Made by a program: the position numbers and the translations under genes. From Rhodovarius crocodyli (GTDB lineage: Bacteria; Pseudomonadota; Alphaproteobacteria; Acetobacterales; Acetobacteraceae), in contig NZ_SACL01000001.1 in NCBI RefSeq assembly GCF_004005855.1, positions 1,054,001 to 1,118,000 on the forward strand: DNA of 64,000 bases, read 5' to 3'. The notes beneath the pieces are model-generated. The model had not been told where the DNA came from. It ran no database searches and saw nothing but the letters and a program-made list of their open reading frames with translations. Positions within the stretch are counted from its first letter, which is position 1. Every line of letters starts with the position of its first letter. Shown piece by piece: positions 26,757 through 35,047 of the stretch.

Positions 26757-27702
26757 GGATGAAGCTCTCGATATCGACGTTCTGGCGCACCACGCCCTGG
26801 CGCACGGCGAAGTCCACGAAGCGCTGCATGTCCTGCCGGTCCGACGCGGTGAAGTTCTTGATGAGGACGTAGGCCAGCAGGGGCACATGCTCGGCGAGCG
26901 GCGCGGGCACGTTGATGTGGCTGGTCAGGTACTGGCGCGTGGTGGGGTCGGTGCGGATCAGGGTGATCGCTTCCTCCCACGCCAGCGCGAAGCGGCGGGC
27001 GACGTCGGGCTTCTGGTCGAGGAAACGCTGGGTGAAGCCGGTGCCGGCGGCAAACGCCTTACCCTCCGGCCGGCCCAGGATGTATTTGGCGATGACGCCG
27101 GTTTCCAGGCGGCGGAACACGCCCGCGCGCTCACCCACCGTGGCGACGGGTTCCAGCGTATAGGCGGCGTCGAACTGGCCCGACTGCACGGCGCCGACAT
27201 GCACGCCCATGGGCTGTTCCGTCAGCGTGTAGTCGGCCGGCGCCAGGCCGGCACCCGCCAGGCAGCCGCGGGCCGCGGCCATGTTGGCGGGGCCTGGCGC
27301 GCAGGCGATGCGCGCGCCCTTGAGGTCGGCCACGGTCCGTGCGGTGCTGTTCGGGCGCACCACGAACTGCTCCATCACGTTCTCGGAATTCTGCCCCACC
27401 ATGGAGAAGAACACCGCGCTGCCGGGGCGCCGCGCGTTGATGTTCGCGGCCTCCAGCGTCACCAGGTTCGAGGTGCCGTCCGCCTCGCCCGAGACCATGG
27501 CCTGCACGATCAGCACCGGGGTCTGCAGCGTCTGCGTCACGCATTCGATGCCGTGCCTGGCGAAGATCCCGCGCTCGATCGCGGTGTAGTAGGGCAGCAC
27601 GGAGGTGACGTTGAACAGCGCGATGCGCACGCGGTCCAGCGTCTGGGCGCGCAGTACCGTTGGCGCGAGCAGGCTCGCACCCAGAAGGGCTCGGCGGTGC
27701 AT
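26746..27702 (-). CDS. ABC transporter substrate-binding protein (NMT1/THI5/SsuA type), paralogue 1
   Basis: Periplasmic binding protein of 318 residues with a short cleavable signal (MHRRALLGASLLAPTVLRAQ). The fold is that of sulfonate/nitrate/HMP-precursor binding proteins: VTSVLPYYTAIERGIF near the N terminus, SAVFF and a central TEQPMGVHVGAVQSGQFDA. It is a tandem paralogue of the next gene, 11 bp away. AGGAGAA precedes the ATG. The ligand cannot be inferred with confidence. Confidence 0.87.
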   Translation of the reverse strand: MHRRALLGASLLAPTVLRAQTLDRVRIALFNVTSVLPYYTAIERGIFARHGIECVTQTLQTPVLIVQAMVSGEADGTSNLVTLEAANINARRPGSAVFFSMVGQNSENVMEQFVVRPNSTARTVADLKGARIACAPGPANMAAARGCLAGAGLAPADYTLTEQPMGVHVGAVQSGQFDAAYTLEPVATVGERAGVFRRLETGVIAKYILGRPEGKAFAAGTGFTQRFLDQKPDVARRFALAWEEAITLIRTDPTTRQYLTSHINVPAPLAEHVPLLAYVLIKNFTASDRQDMQRFVDFAVRQGVVRQNVDIESFIRAL

Positions 27703-27713
27703 GGTGGCTTCTC

Positions 27714-28670
27714 CTACAAGGCGCGGATGAAGGTGGAGGTGTCGATGGCCCCGCGCAGCACGCCCTGCTGCACGGCGATGTCGACGAAGCGTTGCAGGTC
27801 CTGCCGGTCCTGCGGGGTCATGTCCTTGACCATGGTGTAGGCCAGCAGCGGCACGCTGGCCGCGAGGTCGGCCGGCGTGTTCAGGTGGCTCGTCAGATAG
27901 GACAGGGTGGTGGGGTCGGTGCGGATGGCGGCCAGCGCCTCGGCCCAGGCGGTGGCGAAGCGGGCGGCCACGGCGGGCTTTTCCGCCAGGTACTTGCCGG
28001 AGAAACCGGCGCCCGCCGCGAAGGCCTTGGCGTCCTTGCGGCCCAGCAGATGGGTGGAGATGACGCCGGCCTCCAGCAGGCGGAAGGCGCCGGCGCGCTG
28101 GCCCACCGTGCCCACCGGTTCCAGCGTATAGGCGGCGTCGAACTGGCCCGACTGCACGGCGCCGATATGCACGCCCATGGGCTGTTCGGTCAGGGTGTAG
28201 TCATTCGGGCCGAGGCCCGCGGCCGCCAGAACCCCGCGGGCCGCGGCCATGTTGGCGGGGCCGGGCGCGGAGGCGATGCGCGCGCCGCGGAGGTCCGTCA
28301 GGCTGCGCCGCGCGCTGTCGGGGCGGACGACGAATTGTTCCATCCGGAACTGCTCGTTCTGCCCGTTCAGCGCGAAGTAGATGACGCTGTTGGCGCGCCG
28401 CTGGTTGATGTTGGCGGCTTCCAGCGTGACCAGGTTGGAACAGGCATCGGCCTCATTCGCGACCAGCGCCTGCACGATCAGCGGGTGGGTCTGCAGCGGG
28501 ATGGTCGTGATCTCGATGCCCTGGCGGGCGAACATCCCGCGCTCCCGCGCGACATAGAAGGGCAGCGCCGAGGTCACGTCGAACACGGCCACGCGCACGC
28601 GCTCCGTCGCCTGGGCGCGGGCGACGGCCGGCGTGGCGAGGGCAGAGGCAAGCAGGGCACGGCGCTGCAT
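27714..28670 (-). CDS. ABC transporter substrate-binding protein (NMT1/THI5/SsuA type), paralogue 2
   Basis: A 318-residue tandem duplicate of the neighbouring binding protein, same length and largely collinear (TEQPMGVHIGAVQSGQFDA against TEQPMGVHVGAVQSGQFDA; shared LVTLEAANIN). Signal peptide MQRRALLASALATPAVARAQ. The N-terminal and lobe-tip residues differ most, so the two may bind related but different ligands for the one permease. It lies 11 bp behind the VOC gene and is probably in the same transcript. Confidence 0.87.
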   Translation of the reverse strand: MQRRALLASALATPAVARAQATERVRVAVFDVTSALPFYVARERGMFARQGIEITTIPLQTHPLIVQALVANEADACSNLVTLEAANINQRRANSVIYFALNGQNEQFRMEQFVVRPDSARRSLTDLRGARIASAPGPANMAAARGVLAAAGLGPNDYTLTEQPMGVHIGAVQSGQFDAAYTLEPVGTVGQRAGAFRLLEAGVISTHLLGRKDAKAFAAGAGFSGKYLAEKPAVAARFATAWAEALAAIRTDPTTLSYLTSHLNTPADLAASVPLLAYTMVKDMTPQDRQDLQRFVDIAVQQGVLRGAIDTSTFIRAL

Positions 28671-28681
28671 GGGCGGCTCCT

Positions 28682-29188
28682 TCAGCTGAGCTTGGGGTAG
28701 GTGGCGGGGTCGAAGAAGGAGCTGCCGGCGATGTAGCGGCGGCCGTCGCTCATGTCGGGGGGCGCGCCGGTCTCGGTGCTGCCGTCGAAGGTCAGCTCAC
28801 ACTGAACGCCGGAGGGGTCGTAGACGAACAGCTGCCAGAGGGTGGTGCCGGGCACCAGGAACTCCCGCCAGTCCAGCCCCGAGGCGCGGAAGCGCGCGAT
28901 GAAGGCGTGATAGCCGCGGCAGGCGAGGGAGACATGGTCGATGGCCGCCGTGCCGCTGGGGGCCACGCCCTCGGCACCCAGGGCCGGGCCGCCGGCGTAG
29001 ATGTGCATGATGGCCTGCCCGCCCGGCAGCGGCACGCCGAGCCAGGCGCCGGGGTAGCCGAAATCGGGGCGGAACACCTTCGCCAGCCCCATCACCCGGC
29101 AATAGAAATGCTCGGTGGCGGCCAGGTCATTGGTCTTGATGGCCACATGGAACAGGCCGGCGACGAGAGGGGGCGTGCTGTCACTCAT
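28682..29188 (-). CDS. VOC (glyoxalase/bleomycin-resistance) superfamily protein
   Basis: A 168-residue protein with paired beta-alpha-beta units typical of VOC metalloenzymes: FHVAIKTNDLAATEHFYCRV at the start (metal His in FHVAIK), IDHVSLACRGY in the middle (second His) and LFVYDPSGVQCELTF with the C-terminal Glu ligand. It is likely a dioxygenase, lyase or isomerase acting on a small molecule. It is the first gene of the ABC uptake operon, so it may act on the imported compound (inference). Confidence 0.83.
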   Translation of the reverse strand: MSDSTPPLVAGLFHVAIKTNDLAATEHFYCRVMGLAKVFRPDFGYPGAWLGVPLPGGQAIMHIYAGGPALGAEGVAPSGTAAIDHVSLACRGYHAFIARFRASGLDWREFLVPGTTLWQLFVYDPSGVQCELTFDGSTETGAPPDMSDGRRYIAGSSFFDPATYPKLS

Positions 29189-29309
29189 GCCCCTGAGTGC
29201 AGCGCCGAAGGGGCGGGGGCATCAACAGGATTTTTGCCCCGGGTGAAGGTGAAACGCGGCGCGCGGGCGATATGCTGCCCAAACGCGCGCCGCCTGCTGC
29301 CCCTTTGGG

Positions 29310-30161
29310 CTATTTCTTGAGTGGGACTAAACGCGACATGCGGCGGGGGTTCAATTCCGCAGTCAGGATCACGCCGTCGGGCGTGATGCAGATGCCGTGC
29401 GCGCCGTTCAGCACCGCGCGGCCCCGGCCGAGCAGCACGCCCTCAGGCGTATACAGCGACAGGCGCGGCACCTGGTCGGAGATCAGCAGGTTGCCGTTGG
29501 CGTCACCCCAGATGTCCATCGGCTTGAACACATCGGTGATGCTGTGCAGCCAGGCGCCGTCGGGGCTGAAGATCTGCACGCGGTTGTTGTCGCGGTCTGC
29601 CACCGCCACGCGGCCGTCGGCCAGCACCCAGACCGCGTGCGGCGCGATGAACTGCCCGTTGCCGGTGCCGCTTTCGCCCCACCAGCGGATGGGCGTTCCG
29701 CCCGAGGAGAACACATGCACCTTATGGCCGGCATAGCCGTCGGCCACATAGATGTCCCCGTTGGGCGCGAAGCCGACATCGCAGGGGGAGTTGAAGGGCT
29801 CACCGGCATAGTGGCGGCGGCCGATGCGGCCCTGTTCGCGGCCATGCCGGTCGAAGGCGATGATCTGGTGCGCGTCGCGGTCCACCACATGCACGATGCC
29901 GTCGGGCGAGACGCCCAGCATGTGGCCGTCCGCCACCTCCTTGTGGCCGAACTCGCCTTCGCGGCGGCCGTCCGGGGAGAGCACGATGACGGCAGGCCCC
30001 TCGGGGTCCTTGTAGGCATCGGCGCGCAGCAGCACGAAGATGCGGCCGTCCTTGTCGCAGGCGACATCGGAAATGCCCCCGGGGCCGGCGGTGTCGCCCC
30101 AGTCGCGCTGGATTTCGTAGCGCTGGTGGCCCAGCGTGATGAAGAGGGTGTGTCGGGTCAT
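29310..30161 (-). CDS. NHL-repeat / six-bladed beta-propeller protein
   Basis: A 283-residue protein composed of repeated NHL/SMP-30-like blades: GISDVACDKDGRIFVL, LGVSPDGIVHVVDRDAHQI, DVGFAPNGDIYVADGY, AVWVLADGRVAVADRDNNRV and MDIWGDANGNLLISDQ. No signal peptide is seen, so it is probably cytoplasmic. Such propellers bind ligands or act as lactonases or peptidyl-glycine lyases; none of these is indicated here. ATG at 30161 is used; a GTG at 30179 is the alternative. It is divergent from ureD. Confidence 0.78.
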   Translation of the reverse strand: MTRHTLFITLGHQRYEIQRDWGDTAGPGGISDVACDKDGRIFVLLRADAYKDPEGPAVIVLSPDGRREGEFGHKEVADGHMLGVSPDGIVHVVDRDAHQIIAFDRHGREQGRIGRRHYAGEPFNSPCDVGFAPNGDIYVADGYAGHKVHVFSSGGTPIRWWGESGTGNGQFIAPHAVWVLADGRVAVADRDNNRVQIFSPDGAWLHSITDVFKPMDIWGDANGNLLISDQVPRLSLYTPEGVLLGRGRAVLNGAHGICITPDGVILTAELNPRRMSRLVPLKK

Positions 30162-30208
30162 GCCCGGGGAGTGTGGCACGCGGGGCGCTGTCGTGTCAGG
30201 TTCCCTGT

Positions 30209-31003
30209 GTGCACGGAATCATCGGTCATCAACGCTCTGCCGGGCGGCTGGAACTGTCCTGGGGGGCGAAGGGGCTGCGGGGCCTGTACCAGCAGGCGCC
30301 GCTGCGCGCGCTGTTCCCGCACCCCGACACGGATGAGCCCGCGACCGCCGCCCTGGTGAATGTGGCCGGGGGGCTCGCGGGCGGCGACAGCCTGGACAGC
30401 GAGATCACGCTCGGCGCCGGGTCGCGGCTGACCATCACCACCCCGGCGGCCGAGAAGGTCTATCGCACCCTGGGCCCCGCGACGCGCATCGGGGCCACCG
30501 TGCGGGTGGGCGCCGGCGCCCGGCTGGAATGGCTGCCGCAGGAGGTGATCCTGTTCGACAACGCGCATCTGGAACGCCGGCAGGATTTCAGCCTGGCTGA
30601 AGGTGCCGAACTGCTGCTGGCGGAAATGCTGGTGTTCGGCCGCAGCGCGCGCGGCGAGGTGTTCCGCCAGGGCCAGGTGCTGGACACCTGGCGCCTGCGC
30701 GGGCCCGACGGGCTGCTGTGGGCCGACGCGCTGGCGATGGGTGCGGTGGAACTGGCCGACCCGTTCCGCTTCGGCGCCGCGCAGGCCATGGCCACGGTGC
30801 TGCTGGCCATGCCGGGGGCTGAGGCCCACCTGCCGGTGCTGCGTGAGATCGGCGCCGCGACAGTGCCGCGCGCGGGACTGCTGCTGGGCCGCGCGCTAGG
30901 CGAGGTGGGCGCCGTGCGGGATTTCGTGGCGCGGGCCGTGGTGGGGCTGCGGGCGGCGGCGTTCGGGCTGCCGGGGGTGCTGCCGAGGCTGTGGCGGTGC
31001 TGA
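30209..31003 (+). CDS. ureD: urease accessory protein UreD (UreH)
   Basis: A 264-residue scaffold for nickel insertion into urease. It matches UreD in its start (RSAGRLELSWGAKGLRGLYQ), the conserved QQAPLRALFPHP, NVAGGLAGGD, TTPAAEKVYRT and LPQEVILFDNA. GTG at 30209 is chosen because the family begins about there and CAGG lies upstream. Normally ureD leads a ureDABCEFG operon; here repeat C and unrelated genes follow, so it is an isolated copy as far as this window shows. Confidence 0.92.
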   Translation: MHGIIGHQRSAGRLELSWGAKGLRGLYQQAPLRALFPHPDTDEPATAALVNVAGGLAGGDSLDSEITLGAGSRLTITTPAAEKVYRTLGPATRIGATVRVGAGARLEWLPQEVILFDNAHLERRQDFSLAEGAELLLAEMLVFGRSARGEVFRQGQVLDTWRLRGPDGLLWADALAMGAVELADPFRFGAAQAMATVLLAMPGAEAHLPVLREIGAATVPRAGLLLGRALGEVGAVRDFVARAVVGLRAAAFGLPGVLPRLWRC

Positions 31004-31011
31004 ACGGGGGC

Positions 31012-31222
31012 CTTGCCCCCGGGCCCCCGCGCAGGGGCTCTGCCCCTGCACCCCGCCAAAGGCCGAGAGGCCTTTGGAAACCGGGAGCTGAAAGTTTGAG
31101 GAAGGGGCTTCGTGGGCGCTCTGGGCCAGGAGCGTGCGTCGTGCCCCTTCCCCACACTTTCAGATAACAGATGGGGGTCCAGGGGGCAGCGCCCCCTGGT
31201 CGGGTCCGGGGCAAAGCCCCGC
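31012..31222. repeat. intergenic palindromic element, family C (single copy in window)
   Basis: About 210 bp between ureD and a convergent gene. Outer GC hairpins (GGGGGCCTTGCCCCC, GGGGCTCTGCCCC, AAAGGCCGAGAGGCCTTT, GGGGGCAGCGCCCCC, GGGGCAAAGCCCC) enclose an inverted repeat: GCTGAAAGTTTGAGGAAGGG on the left and CCCTTCCCCACACTTTCAG on the right. The architecture (GC hairpins outside, palindrome inside) resembles family A but the core sequence is different. Confidence 0.7.
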
Positions 31223-31223
31223 C

Positions 31224-32327
31224 CTACGCCATCGCCCCGCGCGCGGCCACTGGCCACAGGCATTCCACCCGGCCTTTCCGCACGCCGACGTACCAGTCGT
31301 AGCGGTCCACGGTCGGGTCGCAGTGCCCCGGCGTCAGGCGCAGCTTCTCGCCCAGTTCGGGGCGGCTGCCGTCGCGCACTTCCAGCTTGCCGTGCTCGTC
31401 GGAGGCCCCGACATAGGCCAGCCCCGGCCGGTCCCACACCAGCGGCATGCCGCTGTCGATGGACACCGCCTTGTGGCCCGCATCCAGCACCGCGACCCCG
31501 CTGGTGGCCGTGCTCATCACGGTGGAGAGCACGAACAGCGCCTGCTTGAACGGGGGCGCGTCCTCATTGCGGGCGTAGTCAGCGTCCATGAAGGCGTAGG
31601 AGCCGGCCTGGATCTCGGTGTAGACGCCGCTCGCGGCCTCATGCCGGAAGGTGCCGGTACCGGCGCCGCCCACGATCGGGCAGGCCAGCCCGCGCTGGCG
31701 CAGCTGCTCCACCGTGCGGCGGCTGGCGTCGATGGCGCCGCCGATGGCCGCCGCGCGCTCCTCCGGAGAGCGGATGTGCTGGGCGCGGCCGTGATAGGCC
31801 TGCAGGCCGCCGAAGATCAGGTGCTTCGACGCCGCGATGCGCTCGGCCAGGGCCACGGCGGGGGGGCCGGAGGCGACGCCGGCGCGGCCCATGCCCACGT
31901 CGATCTCGACCAGCACCTTCATGCGGCGGCCACCGGCGGCGGCTGCTTCCTCGATGGCGACGATCTGGCGCTCGTCATCGACGCACAGCCCGACCTCCGC
32001 GATGCCGGCCAGCGCCACCAGGCGGGCCAGCTTGCGGGCGCCCACGACCTCGTTGGTCACCAGCACGTCGTGGATGCCGCCCCAGGCGAGGATCTCGGCC
32101 TCGGCGACCTTCTGGACGCATTGGCCGACCGCGCCGCGCGCGATCTGCTGCTTGGCCACCACCGGGGATTTGTGGGTCTTGGCATGGGCGCGCAGCTTCG
32201 TGCCAGTGGGTGCCAGGGCGGCGGCCATGGCGTCCAGATTGGCCTCGAAGGCGTCCAGGTCCAGCACCAGGGCAGGGGTATCGATTTCCTGCTCGTGCAT
32301 GCCGGGTTCAGCGGGCGGTGGCTGCAT
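31224..32327 (-). CDS. D-threonine aldolase / D-serine dehydratase-like PLP enzyme (DSD1 family)
   Basis: A 367-residue PLP enzyme with the alanine-racemase N-terminal fold. The PLP lysine is in RAHAKTHKSP; EIDVGMGRAG and GGAGTGTFRHE are cofactor loops. The metal site of the family is present as H-x-D in TPGHCDPTVDRYDW. The enzymes cleave D-beta-hydroxy amino acids (D-threonine to glycine and acetaldehyde) or dehydrate D-serine; the choice is open. ATG at 32327 has GGAGAG at good spacing. It is divergent from an amine oxidase gene. Confidence 0.88.
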   Translation of the reverse strand: MQPPPAEPGMHEQEIDTPALVLDLDAFEANLDAMAAALAPTGTKLRAHAKTHKSPVVAKQQIARGAVGQCVQKVAEAEILAWGGIHDVLVTNEVVGARKLARLVALAGIAEVGLCVDDERQIVAIEEAAAAGGRRMKVLVEIDVGMGRAGVASGPPAVALAERIAASKHLIFGGLQAYHGRAQHIRSPEERAAAIGGAIDASRRTVEQLRQRGLACPIVGGAGTGTFRHEAASGVYTEIQAGSYAFMDADYARNEDAPPFKQALFVLSTVMSTATSGVAVLDAGHKAVSIDSGMPLVWDRPGLAYVGASDEHGKLEVRDGSRPELGEKLRLTPGHCDPTVDRYDWYVGVRKGRVECLWPVAARGAMA

Positions 32328-32361
32328 CGCAACTCTCCTCAAGATGCGGCAAACTGCACCG

Positions 32362-33576
32362 ATGTCGTCCAGCGATCCAGAGGTGGTCATCATTGGCGCG
32401 GGTGCCGCGGGCATCGCCGCCGCCCGTGCCCTGCGCAGCCAGGGCAGAAGCTGCCTGGTGCTGGAGGGCGGGCCGCGCGTGGGCGGGCGCGCGCACAGCT
32501 GCGCCACGCTGGGTTCCCCGCTGGACCACGGTGCCACCTGGCTGCACGCCGCCGACCGCAACCCGCTGACGCGCTTCGCCACGGCGGCCAAGAACCATGA
32601 CGAGGTGCGGGAACGCCATGTGCGCGTGGGCGAACGCTGGGCGGAACCCGCCGAGCTGGCCGCCATCTCCGCCGCCGAGGAGAGGTTCGACGCGGCGTTG
32701 GAAGCCGCGCGCGCCGGGCCGGACCGCGCCGTGTCCGAGGTCGCACCCCGTGGCGGCCCGTGGGATGCGACCGTCACCCACTGGCTCTGCACCCAGATCC
32801 AGGCGCGGGAGGCCGAATACCTCTCGGCCCATGACCAGTTCGACAATGGGCTGGAGGGGCCGAACCTGCTGCTGCCCGGCGGCATCGGCGCGCTGGTGGC
32901 GGAGCTCGCGCGCGACCTGCCCATCCGGCTGAACGCGCGCGTCACCGGCATCGACTGGTCCGGGCCGGGCGTGGTGGTGCGCGGCGAATTCGGCACGGTG
33001 CGGGCGCAGCGGGCGATCGTGACGGTCTCGACCGGCGTGCTGGCGGCGGGGGGCATCCGCTTCACCCCCGCGCTGCCGCCGGCCTACCAGCAGGCCATCC
33101 ACGGCCTGCCCATGGCGCTGCTGACGAAATTCGCCTTCCGCTGTGCATCCTCCCTTGGGGGCCGCATGGGCATCGAGCCCTTCCACACCGTGCGCCGCGC
33201 GCCGCAGCCGGGGCATGAGCCGCCGATGGGCTTCATCATGTGGCCGTTCGGGCGCGACCACCTGTTCGGTTTCGTGGGGGGCGAGGCGGCCTGGGCGCTC
33301 TCTCGCCAGCCACCCGCCGAGACGCTGCGCGTGGCGCGGGCGGAGCTGGAAGGCATGCTGGGGCCCATGCCGTTGGGCCAGGCGCTGGTGACCGATTGGG
33401 GGACGGACCCGCTGTTCCTGGGCAGCTACAGCCAGGCCCTGCCGGGCATGGCCGGGGCGCGGGCCGTGCTGCGGGAACCGCTGGGGGCCCTGCGCTTCGC
33501 GGGGGAGGCCACGTCGCTCGGCCTGGCCGGCACCATCGGGGGGGCGTGGGCCGAGGGCGAGGCCGCCGTCGCTTAG
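32362..33576 (+). CDS. FAD-dependent amine oxidase (flavin monoamine oxidase family)
   Basis: A 404-residue flavoenzyme. The dinucleotide motif VIIGAGAAGIAAARAL is at the very start, with RVGGRAHS (second FAD contact), DHGATWLH near residue 62 and the C-terminal LRFAGEATS...GTIGGAWAEGE that closes the FAD site. It oxidises primary or secondary amines; substrate unknown. ATG at 32362 is used; 32344 is possible. The stop overlaps by 4 nt the stop of the convergent quinone oxidoreductase gene. Confidence 0.87.
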   Translation: MSSSDPEVVIIGAGAAGIAAARALRSQGRSCLVLEGGPRVGGRAHSCATLGSPLDHGATWLHAADRNPLTRFATAAKNHDEVRERHVRVGERWAEPAELAAISAAEERFDAALEAARAGPDRAVSEVAPRGGPWDATVTHWLCTQIQAREAEYLSAHDQFDNGLEGPNLLLPGGIGALVAELARDLPIRLNARVTGIDWSGPGVVVRGEFGTVRAQRAIVTVSTGVLAAGGIRFTPALPPAYQQAIHGLPMALLTKFAFRCASSLGGRMGIEPFHTVRRAPQPGHEPPMGFIMWPFGRDHLFGFVGGEAAWALSRQPPAETLRVARAELEGMLGPMPLGQALVTDWGTDPLFLGSYSQALPGMAGARAVLREPLGALRFAGEATSLGLAGTIGGAWAEGEAAVA

Positions 33577-34547
33577 GGCAGCAGGATGGTGCTGCCCGTC
33601 GTCTTCCGCGCCTCCAGGTCGCTATGCGCCTGGCCGGCATCCTTCAGCGCATAGCGCTGGTTGATGTTGATCTTCACCGCACCCTTGGCCACCACGTCGA
33701 ACAGCGAGGTCGCGCAATGCACCAGGTCCTCACGCGAGGCGGTGTAGGTGTTCATCGTGGGCCGGGTGACATACAGGCTGCCCTTGGCGGACAGGATGCC
33801 CAGGTCCACGCCCGTGACGGGGCCCGAGGCATTGCCGAAGCTGACCATGGTGCCGCGCGGCGCCAGGCAGTCCAGGCTGGCCATGAAGGTGTCACGGCCG
33901 ATGCTGTCATAGACGACGGGCACGCCGGCACCGCCCGTGATCTTCTTCACCGCCGCCGGCAGGTCCTCATGCGCCAGCACGATGTGGTCGGCGCCGAAGG
34001 ACTTGGCCAGCTCCGCCTTCTCGGGCGTAGAGACGGTGCCGATGACGGTGGCGCCCAGATACTTGGCCCATTGCAGCAGAATGAGGCCCACGCCGCCGGC
34101 CGCGGCATGCAGCACGATGGTCTGGCCGGCCTTCACCGGGAAGCAGCTGTTGATCAGGAACTGCGCCGTCATGCCCTGCAGCATCATGGCGGCGGCGGTG
34201 TCGGCGGAGATGCTGTCGGGCAGCTTCACCAGGCGGTCGGCCTTGATGCAGCGCATCTCGGCATAGGCGCCGATGGGGCCGGAGGCATAGGCCACGCGGT
34301 CGCCCACGGCCACATCAGTCACGCCGGCACCCACGGCGTCCACCACGCCCGCACCTTCCATGCCGATGATGGCGGGCAGCTGCGGCACCTTGTACAGGCC
34401 GTTGCGGAAATAGACGTCGATGTAGTTCAGGCCGACGGCCTCATGCTTCACCCGCGCCTCGCCGGGTTTCGGCTCGGGCTTGGGCAGCTCCTCCCACTTC
34501 ATCACCTCGGGGCCGCCATATTCGTGGATGCGGATGGCATAGGTCAT
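33573..34547 (-). CDS. NADPH:quinone oxidoreductase (zinc-independent MDR family)
   Basis: A 324-residue medium-chain dehydrogenase/reductase of the QOR type. NADPH-binding loop AAAGGVGLILLQWAKYLGA, GLNYIDVYFRNGLY and the substrate-side GMEGAGVV are typical; the structural zinc Cys cluster is absent, as expected. It reduces quinones by one or two electrons. Its ATG overlaps the ogt stop (ATGA), so it is translated with ogt. Confidence 0.9.
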   Translation of the reverse strand: MTYAIRIHEYGGPEVMKWEELPKPEPKPGEARVKHEAVGLNYIDVYFRNGLYKVPQLPAIIGMEGAGVVDAVGAGVTDVAVGDRVAYASGPIGAYAEMRCIKADRLVKLPDSISADTAAAMMLQGMTAQFLINSCFPVKAGQTIVLHAAAGGVGLILLQWAKYLGATVIGTVSTPEKAELAKSFGADHIVLAHEDLPAAVKKITGGAGVPVVYDSIGRDTFMASLDCLAPRGTMVSFGNASGPVTGVDLGILSAKGSLYVTRPTMNTYTASREDLVHCATSLFDVVAKGAVKININQRYALKDAGQAHSDLEARKTTGSTILLP

Positions 34548-34999
34548 GTCAGGAGATCCCGGGTTTCGAGGTCGAGAAGGAATTGCTTGGTGGCCGGCCC
34601 GTCGAGGCCGGAATAGCCACCCAGCGAACCATCCGCCGCCACGCAGCGGTGGCAAGGGATGATGATGGGAATGGGGTTGCGCCCGTTGGCGCCACCGATG
34701 GCGCGCGGGCCGGAGCCCAGCAACCGCGCCAGGTCTGCATAGCTGCGTCGGGCGCCGTAGGGAATATCAGAAAGCGCGGCCCAGACGCGGCGCTGGAACG
34801 GCGTGCCATAGGGGTTCAGCGGCAGGTCGAAGCCCTGGGTGCCGCCGTCGAAATAGTCGTTCAGCTGGTCACGGGCGCGCAGCAGCAGCGGGGTGGGGGA
34901 TTGATCCTCCACCCGCCCCCAGTCGAGCGAGACGATAGCCCCCTCATCCTCGGATACGGTGATGTCCCCGAGGGGGGTGAGCAGCGAGAGTTGCGCCAT
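34544..34999 (-). CDS. ogt: methylated-DNA--[protein]-cysteine S-methyltransferase
   Basis: A 151-residue suicide repair protein that moves the methyl group from O6-methylguanine to its own cysteine. The acceptor Cys is in IIPCHRCV, with the DNA-binding helix AARLL-like ADLARLLGSGPRAIGGANG just before it and the helix-turn-helix PYGARRSYADLA. It is upstream of the quinone oxidoreductase gene and overlaps it by 4 nt. Confidence 0.94.
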   Translation of the reverse strand: MAQLSLLTPLGDITVSEDEGAIVSLDWGRVEDQSPTPLLLRARDQLNDYFDGGTQGFDLPLNPYGTPFQRRVWAALSDIPYGARRSYADLARLLGSGPRAIGGANGRNPIPIIIPCHRCVAADGSLGGYSGLDGPATKQFLLDLETRDLLT

Positions 35000-35047
35000 T
35001 GTTGCCCGGATTCCAGACGGTGATGCAGCACCGGCTGGGGTGTGGCG

